NCBI GenBank assembly: GCA_049680295.1
Contig: JBAUHN010000081.1
Span: forward strand, 1-9,296
DNA from: JBAUHN01 sp049680295
GTDB lineage: Bacteria > Pseudomonadota > Alphaproteobacteria > Rhodobacterales > Rhodobacteraceae
DNA: 9,296 nucleotides
Reading direction: 5' to 3'
The position numbers and the translations under genes are program-made. Under the pieces are notes generated by a model that worked only from the letters and a program-made list of their open reading frames with translations, was not told the origin of the DNA and made no database searches. Position 1 is the stretch's first letter. Every line of letters begins with the position of its first letter. Positions 1 to 6,475 of the stretch are shown piece after piece.

Positions 1-2
1 CC

Positions 3-1136
3 ATTTGCCTCTTCTGCCAGCCTGCTCTTGCGCAGGTCCAGCTTCGGGCGGGGTATCTGCAAGTTGAGGTGGAACGGCCGCCAACCCTTTCCAATCTGGA
101 CCCTCTGCCTGAAAAAAACGGGCTGGCAGGGGCAGAACTGGGACTGCGGGACAATCAGACCACCGGTAAATTTCTGGGCCAGACCTATGAATTGGCAGCT
201 ACAATTGCAGAACTGGGTGATGATCCGTTGGAGGCAGCCAAGACCATGCTGGCGGCCTCGCCCTATCTGATCCTTGATGCGCCTGCCGAGGTATTGCTTG
301 CCATCGCCGATCTGCCAGAAGCAGAAGGTGCGTTGCTGTTCAACATCTCTGCGGGTGACGTTGCATTGCGTGACACAGAGTGCCGCGCCAATGTGCTGCA
401 CAGCCTGCCATCGCTTGCGATGAGAACAGATGCTTTGGCGCAGGTCTTGGTGCAAAAACGCTGGACTGACCTTGTGATGATCGCGGGCAGTTTTCCCGAG
501 GACTCGGCTTATGCTGACGCGATGCGAGGGTCGCTGAAAAAATTCGGGCTGAAACTGTCGGATGAAAAGCAATGGGACGCGGGTGCTGACATGCGCCGGA
601 CCGCGTCACAGGAAATCCCGCTGTTTACCCAAGGGCTTGGTGACTACGACGCGATGATCCTTGCCGATGAGTTGCATGATTTTGGCCGCTACGTTCTTTA
701 TAATACTTGGGCTGCACGCCCGATTGTCGGCTCAGAAGGGCTGACGGCAACCACATGGTCTCCCGTGATTGAGCAATGGGGTGCCGCACAATTGCAAAGC
801 CGGTTTCGCGAACTGCACGCCCGCGACATGACCTCTCAGGACTACGCCGCCTGGGCTGCTTTTCGCACCCTGGGCGAGGCCGTGACCCGCACCAATGTTA
901 ACGATCCTGAGACCCTGCGCGCGTATATCTTGTCTGACGCGTTTGAGCTTGCCGGTTTCAAAGGTCGCCCGCTGACCTATCGGACGTGGAATGGCCAATT
1001 GCGCCAACCCATCGCGATTGCCCATCCGCGCGCTTTGGTCGCCCAGGCCCCGTTAGAAGGGTTTCTGCATCAAACAAATGAGCTGGACAGTCTTGGTCTG
1101 GACCTCCCTGAAAGCAAATGCGAGGCTTACCAATGA
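3..1136 (+). CDS. ABC transporter periplasmic binding protein, PQQ-dependent alcohol dehydrogenase system (5' partial)
   Basis: The frame is open to the left edge, so the true start lies upstream; the GTG at 69 is internal. The first visible codons read as the end of a signal peptide (ICLFCQPALA, cleavage probably before QVQ), followed by GYLQVEVERPPTLSNLD, a pattern I recognise from the binding protein of the PQQ-associated ABC system (family TIGR03863, recalled from memory). About 377 residues are visible. Other family-like stretches are CRANVLHSLPSLAM, GLRDNQTTGKFLGQ, QLRQPI and GFLHQTNELDSLGLDLPES near the C-terminus. One Cys in the CRAN stretch and one near the C-terminus could pair. The fold is expected to be a Leu/Ile/Val-type periplasmic binding protein. 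It is the first visible gene of a five-gene operon and overlaps the next gene by an ATGA. The ligand cannot be read from the sequence; relatives PedA and LutA suggest lanthanide supply. Confidence 0.9.
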   Translation: MCLFCQPALAQVQLRAGYLQVEVERPPTLSNLDPLPEKNGLAGAELGLRDNQTTGKFLGQTYELAATIAELGDDPLEAAKTMLAASPYLILDAPAEVLLAIADLPEAEGALLFNISAGDVALRDTECRANVLHSLPSLAMRTDALAQVLVQKRWTDLVMIAGSFPEDSAYADAMRGSLKKFGLKLSDEKQWDAGADMRRTASQEIPLFTQGLGDYDAMILADELHDFGRYVLYNTWAARPIVGSEGLTATTWSPVIEQWGAAQLQSRFRELHARDMTSQDYAAWAAFRTLGEAVTRTNVNDPETLRAYILSDAFELAGFKGRPLTYRTWNGQLRQPIAIAHPRALVAQAPLEGFLHQTNELDSLGLDLPESKCEAYQ

Positions 1137-2110
1137 TGCGCTTGAAACAAATTTCCCTGACAACCACTGCCCTATTGCTAGCGAGTACTGCGGCGTGGGC
1201 CGGTGAAATCTGGGTGACCAACGAAAAAGACGATAGTGTATCCGTCATCGACACCGACACGCTGGAAGTCATTCAGACTTACGAGACAGGAGAGCGCCCG
1301 CGCGGCATCACCTTTTCCAAGGACTTCAGCCGCGTCTACATCTGCGCCTCGGACAGCGATGCGGTGCAGGTCATGGACCCCAATACCGGCAAGATCTTGC
1401 ATGACCTGCCATCAGGCGAAGATCCCGAACAATTTGTGCTGCACCCGGATGACACACACCTTTATATCGCCAACGAAGACGACGCTATCACCACGGTCGT
1501 CAACACACAGACCCGCAAGGTGGTCGCCCAGATTGATGTGGGTGTTGAACCCGAGGGCATGGCCGTCTCCCCAGATGGCAAAATCGCCATCACCACGTCC
1601 GAGACAACCAATATGGCACATTGGATTGATACGGAAACGCAAGAACTGTTTGCCAATACCCTCGTCGACAGCCGCCCGCGCCACGCCGAGTTTGCCAAGG
1701 ACGGGGCAGAGATGTGGGTCAGTTCCGAGATTGGCGGCACATTGACCATCTTTGACACTGCCAACCAATCGGAAAAGGCTAAGATCAGCTTTGAAGTGCA
1801 AGGTGTGCACCAAGACCGTGTGCAACCGGTCGGATTTGAGTTCACCAATGGGGATACACACGCCTTTGTAGCACTTGGCCCTTCCAATCATATCGCAGTT
1901 GTGAATGCTGAAACTTTTGAGGTTGAGGACTATATTCTGGTTGGGCGCCGCGTATGGCACATGGCCTTCAACGCCGACAAATCGCAGCTGTTCACCACCA
2001 ATGGCGTGTCGGGGGATGTCACGGTCATTGACGTAGCCTCGCGCAAGGCGCTCAAATCCATCAAAGTTGGCCGCTTCCCTTGGGGTGCCGCTTTCCGCCC
2101 AACTCCCTAA
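1133..2110 (+). CDS. Exported YVTN-type beta-propeller protein, PQQ-dependent catabolism-associated
   Basis: This is a 325-residue protein with a signal peptide (MMRLKQISLTTTALLLASTAAWA, cut before GEIWV). I chose the ATG at 1133 because it forms an ATGA overlap with the preceding stop and has GAGG seven bases upstream; the next codon, ATG at 1136, is also possible, and an in-frame ATG at 1118 is less likely. The mature part has seven repeats of about 40 residues, each of the form 'xxVxNxxxxxVxVIDxxTxxVxxxxxxGxxPxGxxFxxDG', for example VTNEKDDSVSVIDTDTLEVI and TTNGVSGDVTVIDVASRKAL, giving a seven-bladed propeller. It fits the PQQ-associated propeller family TIGR03866 (recalled). No enzymatic residues are evident. 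Its place between the binding protein and the ABC subunits suggests a periplasmic accessory of the transporter, perhaps binding metal or the dehydrogenase. LutD of the lut cluster is, as I recall it, a comparable protein. Confidence 0.9.
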   Translation: MMRLKQISLTTTALLLASTAAWAGEIWVTNEKDDSVSVIDTDTLEVIQTYETGERPRGITFSKDFSRVYICASDSDAVQVMDPNTGKILHDLPSGEDPEQFVLHPDDTHLYIANEDDAITTVVNTQTRKVVAQIDVGVEPEGMAVSPDGKIAITTSETTNMAHWIDTETQELFANTLVDSRPRHAEFAKDGAEMWVSSEIGGTLTIFDTANQSEKAKISFEVQGVHQDRVQPVGFEFTNGDTHAFVALGPSNHIAVVNAETFEVEDYILVGRRVWHMAFNADKSQLFTTNGVSGDVTVIDVASRKALKSIKVGRFPWGAAFRPTP

Positions 2111-2132
2111 TTCTCCAGCAAGAGGCCCTGTC

Positions 2133-2582
2133 ATGAAGACCTTTTTCAAGACCACCGCTTTGTTCGTCGCAATGACCCTTGGCGCACCTACTTTTGCCGA
2201 TACTGACGGCAAAGGATTTGGCGCGGCGGGTGTCCTGTCTAGCAAGAACAAAGAAGACCTGCCGCCGATCACTCTATCTTCTGGAGAGCCGATTTCGACA
2301 GGGCCTTGGGTGCTGAAGTCCGGCACTTACTACGAGTTTGAGATCATAGGCGACGGTTCACAGGAGTTGGCCATTGTCGGCCCCGAATTCTTCCGCGCGA
2401 TTTGGATTGATGAGATTGTGGTCGAAGGATTGGAGATTCGCCCGCTGGGTCTGGACAGCATCGAGTTTGATAAGGCTGGCGAGATGGAGATCGGCTTTCT
2501 CGCCATCAAACCGGGGCGTTATTACATGAAGATCCCCGGTACGACGGGCGAAACCCAACGTATCGAAATTACCATTGAATGA
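2133..2582 (+). CDS. Small exported beta-rich protein of the ABC operon, cupredoxin-like without copper ligands
   Basis: This is a 149-residue protein. The ATG at 2133 is preceded by AGAGG at 2121-2125 and starts a clear signal peptide (MKTFFKTTALFVAMTLGAPTFA, cut before DTDG); an in-frame start at 2067 would lie inside the propeller gene and bury the signal peptide, so I rejected it. The mature protein is about 127 residues of predicted alternating beta-strands, with a C-terminal half (FLAIKPGRYYMKIPG, then RIEITIE) recalling the last strands of cupredoxin-like domains. It contains no cysteine and no histidine, so it cannot form a type 1 copper site. It is rich in Asp and Glu. It sits 22 bases after the propeller gene and overlaps the ATPase gene by an ATGA, so it is co-expressed with the transporter. 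The function is unknown; a periplasmic chaperone or metal-handling role is a guess. Confidence 0.8.
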   Translation: MKTFFKTTALFVAMTLGAPTFADTDGKGFGAAGVLSSKNKEDLPPITLSSGEPISTGPWVLKSGTYYEFEIIGDGSQELAIVGPEFFRAIWIDEIVVEGLEIRPLGLDSIEFDKAGEMEIGFLAIKPGRYYMKIPGTTGETQRIEITIE

Positions 2583-3295
2583 GTGGCCTGAAGGTTTCAA
2601 ACCTCAGCTATTCTTACGGTCCAACGCGCGCTTTGGACAATGTTAGTTTTGAGGTTGATGCCGGACATTTCTGCGCACTTTTGGGGCCAAACGGGGCTGG
2701 CAAATCGACGCTCTTCAGCTTGCTTACAAGGCTACTGAGCGCCGCGGAAGGCACCATTGAAATTGCTGGTCACGATCTGGCCAGCACCCCGCGCGCAGCC
2801 CTTGCCAAACTGGGCATCGTGTTCCAGCAAACCACGCTCGATCTTGATCTGAGCGTTCATCAGAACCTAAGTTACTTTGCCGCTTTGCATGGGCTATCGG
2901 GACGCGACGCGGCCTCACGCATTGACGCCTCCCTTGAACGGCTCTCGATGCGCGAACGTGCCCATGAAAAGGCCCGCACCTTGAATGGCGGGCACCGTCG
3001 CCGGGCAGAGATTGCGCGCGCCTTGATCCATGATCCTGCCGTGTTGTTGCTGGACGAACCAACAGTGGGGTTGGACGCGGCCGCCCGCCATGCGATCACA
3101 GGCCATGTGCACGCCTTGGCCGATAAGGGCACGACGATCCTTTGGGCCACTCACCTGACAGATGAAATTCGCGCCCGCGATGATCTGATTGTCCTGCATC
3201 AGGCCCAGATTCTTGAACGTGGCACAGCACAGGACATCTGCGGAGATACCCCATTGCAAGACAAGTTCCTTGCCCTGACGGCTCAGCCCGCATGA
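2579..3295 (+). CDS. ABC transporter ATP-binding protein, PQQ-dependent alcohol dehydrogenase system
   Basis: This is a 238-residue ABC ATPase with all core motifs: Walker A GPNGAGKST at residues 36-44, Q-loop VFQQ near 81-84, signature at 135-139, Walker B VLLLDEP at 155-161, D-loop GLD, and H-loop His192 in ATHL. The signature reads LNGGH instead of LSGGQ and is followed by RRRAEIARALIHDP; I recall this LNGGH-RRR form as typical of the PQQ-associated ATPase family (TIGR03864), so it is probably lineage-specific and not damage. The ATG at 2579 overlaps the preceding stop as ATGA, and its own stop overlaps the permease start the same way, indicating translational coupling. It would energise the ABC-2 permease encoded next. 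Homologues are PedB-like and LutE-like ATPases. The best-supported statement is that it powers a transporter linked to PQQ alcohol oxidation; the substrate is inferred only. Confidence 0.93.
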   Translation: MSGLKVSNLSYSYGPTRALDNVSFEVDAGHFCALLGPNGAGKSTLFSLLTRLLSAAEGTIEIAGHDLASTPRAALAKLGIVFQQTTLDLDLSVHQNLSYFAALHGLSGRDAASRIDASLERLSMRERAHEKARTLNGGHRRRAEIARALIHDPAVLLLDEPTVGLDAAARHAITGHVHALADKGTTILWATHLTDEIRARDDLIVLHQAQILERGTAQDICGDTPLQDKFLALTAQPA

Positions 3296-4083
3296 GCCCC
3301 TATCTCACCTCCCTCATAGCGATTGTGAAACGCGAGGCTTTGCGTTTCATCCACCAGCGTGAACGCTTCATTGCCGCACTCGTACGCCCGCTTGTCTGGT
3401 TGCTTGTGTTTGCCGCTGGCTTCCGCGCTGCATTGGGCCTCAGCATCATCCCGCCCTATCAAACCTACATCACTTACGAGACCTATATCGTGCCCGGCCT
3501 TTGCGGCATGATCTTGCTGTTCAATGGCATGCAATCTTCGCTTAGTCTGGTCTATGATCGCGAAATGGGCTCGATGAAATTGCTGCTGACCAGCCCCCTG
3601 CCCCGCTGGTGGCTGTTGTTTTGCAAACTGGTCGGCTCCACCGCAATTTCGGTGCTGCAAGTCTATACCTTCCTGGCGATTGCAGCGGCATTCGGCATCA
3701 CGATGCCTGTGCTTGGCTACCTGGTTGCGCTGCCCGCATTGATCGTCGCGGGCATCATGTTGGGTGCCTTGGGCCTGCTGTTGTCCAGCTTCATCAAGCA
3801 GTTGGAGAACTTTGCAGGCGTGATGAATTTCGTGATCTTCCCGATGTTCTTTTTGTCGTCAGCGCTTTATCCGCTGTGGAAAATGGCCGAAAGCTCGGAG
3901 CTGCTGTATACAATATGCGCGGTTAATCCCTTTACGCATGCGGTCGAATTGATCCGTTTTGCCCTCTACCTTAGCTTTGATGGCTCTGCGTTGGGTTGGG
4001 TGATACTCGCCACGCTCATCTTCACGCTGGCGGCTTTATGGGGGTACAACCCTGCACGATCTGGCGCGGGCAAACGCGGTTAG
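3292..4083 (+). CDS. ABC-2 type permease, PQQ-dependent alcohol dehydrogenase system (PedC-like)
   Basis: This is a 263-residue inner-membrane protein with about six hydrophobic segments, beginning near RPLVWLLVFAAGF (about 32-44) and ending with LGWVILATLIFTLAAL. The cytoplasmic stretch YDREMGSMKLLLTSPLPRWW around residues 88-107 is the conserved ABC-2 permease element (EREXGTXEXLLXTPL type), and NPFTHAVELIRFALY near 215-229 matches the conserved 'NPxTxxVExxR' element. The family is the PedC/ABC-2 permease of PQQ alcohol dehydrogenase clusters. ABC-2 permeases are mostly known from exporters, yet this operon also encodes a periplasmic binding protein, which normally implies import. Its start overlaps the ATPase stop (ATGA), and its stop overlaps the stop of the convergent minus-strand ATPase gene by four bases. 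The fold and pairing are clear; the direction of transport and the substrate are not. Confidence 0.92.
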   Translation: MSPYLTSLIAIVKREALRFIHQRERFIAALVRPLVWLLVFAAGFRAALGLSIIPPYQTYITYETYIVPGLCGMILLFNGMQSSLSLVYDREMGSMKLLLTSPLPRWWLLFCKLVGSTAISVLQVYTFLAIAAAFGITMPVLGYLVALPALIVAGIMLGALGLLLSSFIKQLENFAGVMNFVIFPMFFLSSALYPLWKMAESSELLYTICAVNPFTHAVELIRFALYLSFDGSALGWVILATLIFTLAALWGYNPARSGAGKRG

Positions 4084-4685
4084 ACATTCGGAACGTCACT
4101 GGTGATCTGTGCAGGCACACCGCCCAATGTAATGGTGCGATCGGCCAGCCGCTCCGCTTCTTCTTTGGCATGAGTCACAAGGATTGCAGCAACGCGGTAA
4201 GTTGCGCGCAATGTTGTAAACAGCGTCATCATTTCTTCGACCAAACCCGGATCAAGCGAGACAAAAGGTTCGTCCATCAACAACACATCTGGTTTGACTG
4301 CGAAAGCGCGGGAAAGGGACAACCGGCGTTGTTGGCCCAGCGACAATTGTTCAGGGAAATCTGCATGGCGCTCGGCCAACCCTACTTCTGCCAAGGCCTG
4401 CATTGCCTGATCTGGCGTGATCCCTGTGGTGATACACAGATTGTCCCGCACAGAGCGCCACGGCAAAAGCCTTGGCTCCTGAAACACGGTTCCGATCCGA
4501 CCGTGCACATGGCAGTGGCCTTCATACGCACCTTGCAGTCCAGTAATGATCTGCAAGAGCGATGTTTTTCCAACACCGGATGGACCCAAAAGCGCCAGCG
4601 TTTCTGATGGCCCAAGCGTCAGCTTGATCTCACCCAATACGGGCCGCCCACCCAAGGTCAGGCACTTCACATGCAAGTCCAGCAC
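4080..4685 (-). CDS. NitT/TauT-type ABC transporter ATP-binding protein, short form
   Basis: This is a 201-residue ABC ATPase. Walker A is GPSGVGKTS at 34-42, the Q-loop is VFQEPRLLPWRSVRDNL at 67-83 (the hallmark of the nitrate/sulfonate/taurine subfamily), the signature is LSLGQ at 114-118 in place of LSGGQ, Walker B is VLLMDEP at 134-140, and the H-loop is His172 in VTHAKEEAERLADR. Family members are usually about 240-270 residues; this one stops soon after the H-loop region and lacks the usual C-terminal tail, but every catalytic motif is intact. The start is a GTG at 4685 with only a poor Shine-Dalgarno (AAAG). Ten in-frame sense codons precede that GTG back to the stop codon of the upstream binding-protein gene, so both genes share a frame. 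It is the last gene of the minus-strand operon, and no partner permease is present in the window. Confidence 0.85.
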   Translation of the reverse strand: MLDLHVKCLTLGGRPVLGEIKLTLGPSETLALLGPSGVGKTSLLQIITGLQGAYEGHCHVHGRIGTVFQEPRLLPWRSVRDNLCITTGITPDQAMQALAEVGLAERHADFPEQLSLGQQRRLSLSRAFAVKPDVLLMDEPFVSLDPGLVEEMMTLFTTLRATYRVAAILVTHAKEEAERLADRTITLGGVPAQITSDVPNV

Positions 4686-4718
4686 GGCATCTTTGGTTTG
4701 GGCGTTCAGGTGCAGGTG

Positions 4719-5687
4719 CTAGTCCTCACCCTGTAAAAACGTGCCCTCTGGCAATGACGTCGCCGAACCCAGCAGTTTCTCACCGCCCAATTGAACCATC
4801 AGTTGCAGCATGCGATCCGCGGCCGCCTCGTCAATCGGACCCCGCGCTGGTATTCCGGCACGAAACCCGTCCTTTAACCCCTCAAACTGCGCATCACTTT
4901 TGGCATTCATCCGGGGGCGCAACCGGTCCCATTCTGCATCGTCTTGTGCGAGCAACGCTTTGGCCGCACGCGAGGCTGCCGCAAGCCCCTGCACCAGTGC
5001 CGGATCACGCGACAACAATTCGCCTTTCACCACATAGCCCAACAACGGCGTCTGCGGGTCCAGACCCAACGCCTCCGCTGCTTGCGAAATATCCACCAGC
5101 TTGCGCATGCCAGAGGCTTCCATCTTGGCCATGAAATGCCAGAAATTGATCGCCGCAGTAACGTCGCCGGACAAGGCTGACTTGAAGATCAGCGGCGGCG
5201 CGCCAAAGACCTGCTCGGTCTCGCCCGCCAAATCCAGATCGTGGGCTAGCGCTGCGTAGGCCTGCAAAATCAACCAGCTTTTGTCGAGCGGTCCACCTGC
5301 AATACCGATCTTTTCGCCTTTGAGGTCAGCGAGGCTTTGTGCAGTGCTGTCTTTACCCACCAGCACGCCCCCCACAGCCTTGGAGTAGGGGATGAAAACA
5401 TAATCCTTGCCCGCCGCACGCTGACGCGCCACCCAAAGCCAGTCAGATACAATGACATCTGCCGTCCCGCCTTGAAATGCAACCTTGGCAGCGGCACTCC
5501 CCGCCATGCCCTGCACCTCCAAGGAAAAGCCGTTAGCGGCATCAAAACCGTTGTGAGAAATTGTATCCAATTCCCAGTTGACCGTGCCGAACTTCAGCAC
5601 GGCAATCTTGAGTGTTTTGGGCTCCGCCGAGGCTATTGTTGCCATGGATATCATGGTCAAGAAGCTAACGAGTAAGCGTCGTACCAC
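4719..5687 (-). CDS. NitT/TauT/NMT1-type ABC transporter periplasmic substrate-binding protein
   Basis: I place the start at the GTG at 5687, giving 322 residues, because GAGGG lies nine bases upstream and this start gives a proper signal peptide (VVRRLLVSFLTMISMATIASA, cut before EPKTLKIA). An in-frame ATG at 5771 would overlap the preceding gene by over 40 bases and add an N-terminus that does not look secreted. The mature protein follows the NitT/TauT/NMT1 binding-protein pattern: TLKIAVLKFGTVNWEL at the first strand, then VAFQGGTADVIVSDWLW, then SLADLKGEKIGIAGGPLDKSW at the second domain, and a helical C-terminal part. The length is normal. This superfamily binds nitrate, sulfonates, pyrimidines, phthalate and others, and the ligand cannot be read here. 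It lies 40 bases after the small exported-protein gene and 33 bases before the ATPase gene. The missing permease is the oddity. Confidence 0.85.
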   Translation of the reverse strand: MVRRLLVSFLTMISMATIASAEPKTLKIAVLKFGTVNWELDTISHNGFDAANGFSLEVQGMAGSAAAKVAFQGGTADVIVSDWLWVARQRAAGKDYVFIPYSKAVGGVLVGKDSTAQSLADLKGEKIGIAGGPLDKSWLILQAYAALAHDLDLAGETEQVFGAPPLIFKSALSGDVTAAINFWHFMAKMEASGMRKLVDISQAAEALGLDPQTPLLGYVVKGELLSRDPALVQGLAAASRAAKALLAQDDAEWDRLRPRMNAKSDAQFEGLKDGFRAGIPARGPIDEAAADRMLQLMVQLGGEKLLGSATSLPEGTFLQGED

Positions 5688-5727
5688 AGTTTGGAACCCT
5701 CTTTCTGTCGACAATCTGCACCGCCTG

Positions 5728-6249
5728 TTACTCAATAACGAGCCGTGGCAGCCAATGGCTCTCGGGGTCACTTTGATGCAGGTCTTTGGCTTGCACCGGA
5801 CGTAACTCGCCTGCAGGCGGTGGTGCGGATAACGTATCCATATCCATTTCGTGCAAGGTCCCTGTCAACTGCCCGTCCACTTCAGAAATCTTGTAGTAGA
5901 CCCCGTTCCACATGTTGATGCCATAGTCGCTGGCATCCTTCCATACGAACAGGAAATCATATTCCAGATCGATCAAGTCATCCGCAATATTTCGCTCAAT
6001 TTCATAGGGATAGGGCACATAGCACCAATTTTTCTGCGGCCCCTCCAGACATTTGAACGGCCGCATTGACAGGAAATGATCGGAAAAAGGGGCTTCGGCC
6101 ATCTCAAGGCTGTAGCTGCCCTCAGCGTCAAAGTTCAACGTTGCGATTTCAATCCGCATGCCTTGAATATCTTCAAGGAACACCGCGCGTGTCTCAGCGG
6201 CGGCATCGCTTGCGATGATCCCCAATGCCAGCCACAAATAGCATTTCAT
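5728..6249 (-). CDS. Exported protein of unknown function, first gene of the minus-strand operon
   Basis: This is a 173-residue protein I cannot assign to a named family. The ATG at 6249 is preceded by a very strong GGGAGGAG at 6255-6262 and starts a signal peptide (MKCYLWLALGIIASDAAA, cut before ETRA). A longer in-frame ORF opens at 6405, but it would run through the divergent control region and mask the signal peptide. The mature part has two cysteines, Cys67 in RPFKCLEGP and Cys76 in KNWCYVPYPYE, close enough to form a disulfide in the periplasm. An acidic aromatic stretch (DDLIDLEYDFLFVWKDASDY, residues 90-109) is followed by GINMWNGVYYKI and LHEMDMDTL, then the C-terminal SHWLPRLVIE. The dense, specific motifs look like a conserved family. 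It is divergent from the alcohol dehydrogenase and upstream of the binding-protein and ATPase genes, so a shared role in alcohol oxidation or metal handling is plausible but unproven. Confidence 0.75.
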   Translation of the reverse strand: MKCYLWLALGIIASDAAAETRAVFLEDIQGMRIEIATLNFDAEGSYSLEMAEAPFSDHFLSMRPFKCLEGPQKNWCYVPYPYEIERNIADDLIDLEYDFLFVWKDASDYGINMWNGVYYKISEVDGQLTGTLHEMDMDTLSAPPPAGELRPVQAKDLHQSDPESHWLPRLVIE

Positions 6250-6365
6250 CTTTGCTCCTCCCGCCACACAAACTACGTCATTTCGCGCACCGTTGCTGTG
6301 CGACCAAAGTGGCAGTTTTGACCTCATACACCGTACCGCCCGCTTACGACCAATGTTCAATACCC

Positions 6366-6380
6366 GCAAAGCCGCTTTGC
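6366..6380. promoter_or_regulatory. 15-nt palindrome, candidate regulator binding site
   Basis: The sequence is GCAAAGC, one central C, then GCTTTGC: two perfect 7-base arms. It starts 110 bases upstream of the dehydrogenase start codon, in the middle of the divergent region, a usual distance for an activator site. NarL/LuxR-type response regulators bind short inverted repeats, and one is encoded two genes away, so it is a candidate ligand. The symmetry is seen directly; the regulatory role is inferred. Confidence 0.45.
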
Positions 6381-6458
6381 ACGAATACTGTAGGCAGGGC
6401 CACAAGCTTCAGAACGACACCGCATGGCCCTCAGAGATACGCCCAGCAATCGGGCATA

Positions 6459-6467
6459 GGGAGGAGA
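6459..6467 (+). promoter_or_regulatory. Strong Shine-Dalgarno for the alcohol dehydrogenase
   Basis: AGGGAGGAG lies eight bases upstream of the ATG at 6476 and matches the anti-Shine-Dalgarno almost completely. It fixes the start and suggests high translation, as expected for an abundant periplasmic dehydrogenase. Confidence 0.85.
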
Positions 6468-6475
6468 CCTAACCA

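Larger units (their letters stand above)
6250..6475. promoter_or_regulatory. Divergent control region between the exported-protein gene and the alcohol dehydrogenase gene
   Basis: These 226 bases separate the two divergent start codons and must hold the promoters for both directions. I found no convincing paired -35 and -10 boxes. The best -35-like hexamer on the plus strand is TTGACC at 6318-6323, but the hexamer 17 bases downstream, CGCTTA, is a poor -10, so activator-dependent promoters are likely. A 15-nt palindrome lies at 6366-6380. A weaker pair of 5-base arms, CGCAC at 6286-6290 and GTGCG at 6298-6302, lies nearer the minus-strand gene. Both genes start behind the same GGGAGGAG sequence. 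Confidence 0.7.

Noticed and set aside
69..71. The GTG at 69 as start of the first binding protein
   Set aside because: The frame is open upstream with a signal-peptide-like sequence and a conserved-looking GYLQVEVERPP stretch, so the gene is cut by the window edge.
1412..2326. A 304-codon open frame on the minus strand, opposite the beta-propeller gene
   Set aside because: It lies antisense to a well-supported gene with clear repeats and a signal peptide, has no recognisable motifs and no convincing Shine-Dalgarno.
3996..4607. A 203-codon open frame on the plus strand opposite the NitT-type ATPase gene
   Set aside because: The opposite strand carries all ABC ATPase motifs; this frame encodes a Cys- and His-rich sequence with no family resemblance, as expected of a shadow frame.
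6250..6405. An N-terminal extension of the 173-residue exported protein to an ATG at 6405
   Set aside because: It would cross the divergent control region and place a good signal peptide inside the protein, while GGGAGGAG marks the start at 6249.
6441..6455. Small inverted repeat GCCC/GGGC upstream of the dehydrogenase Shine-Dalgarno
   Set aside because: The arms are only four bases long and GC-rich; this is expected by chance and no riboswitch features are visible.
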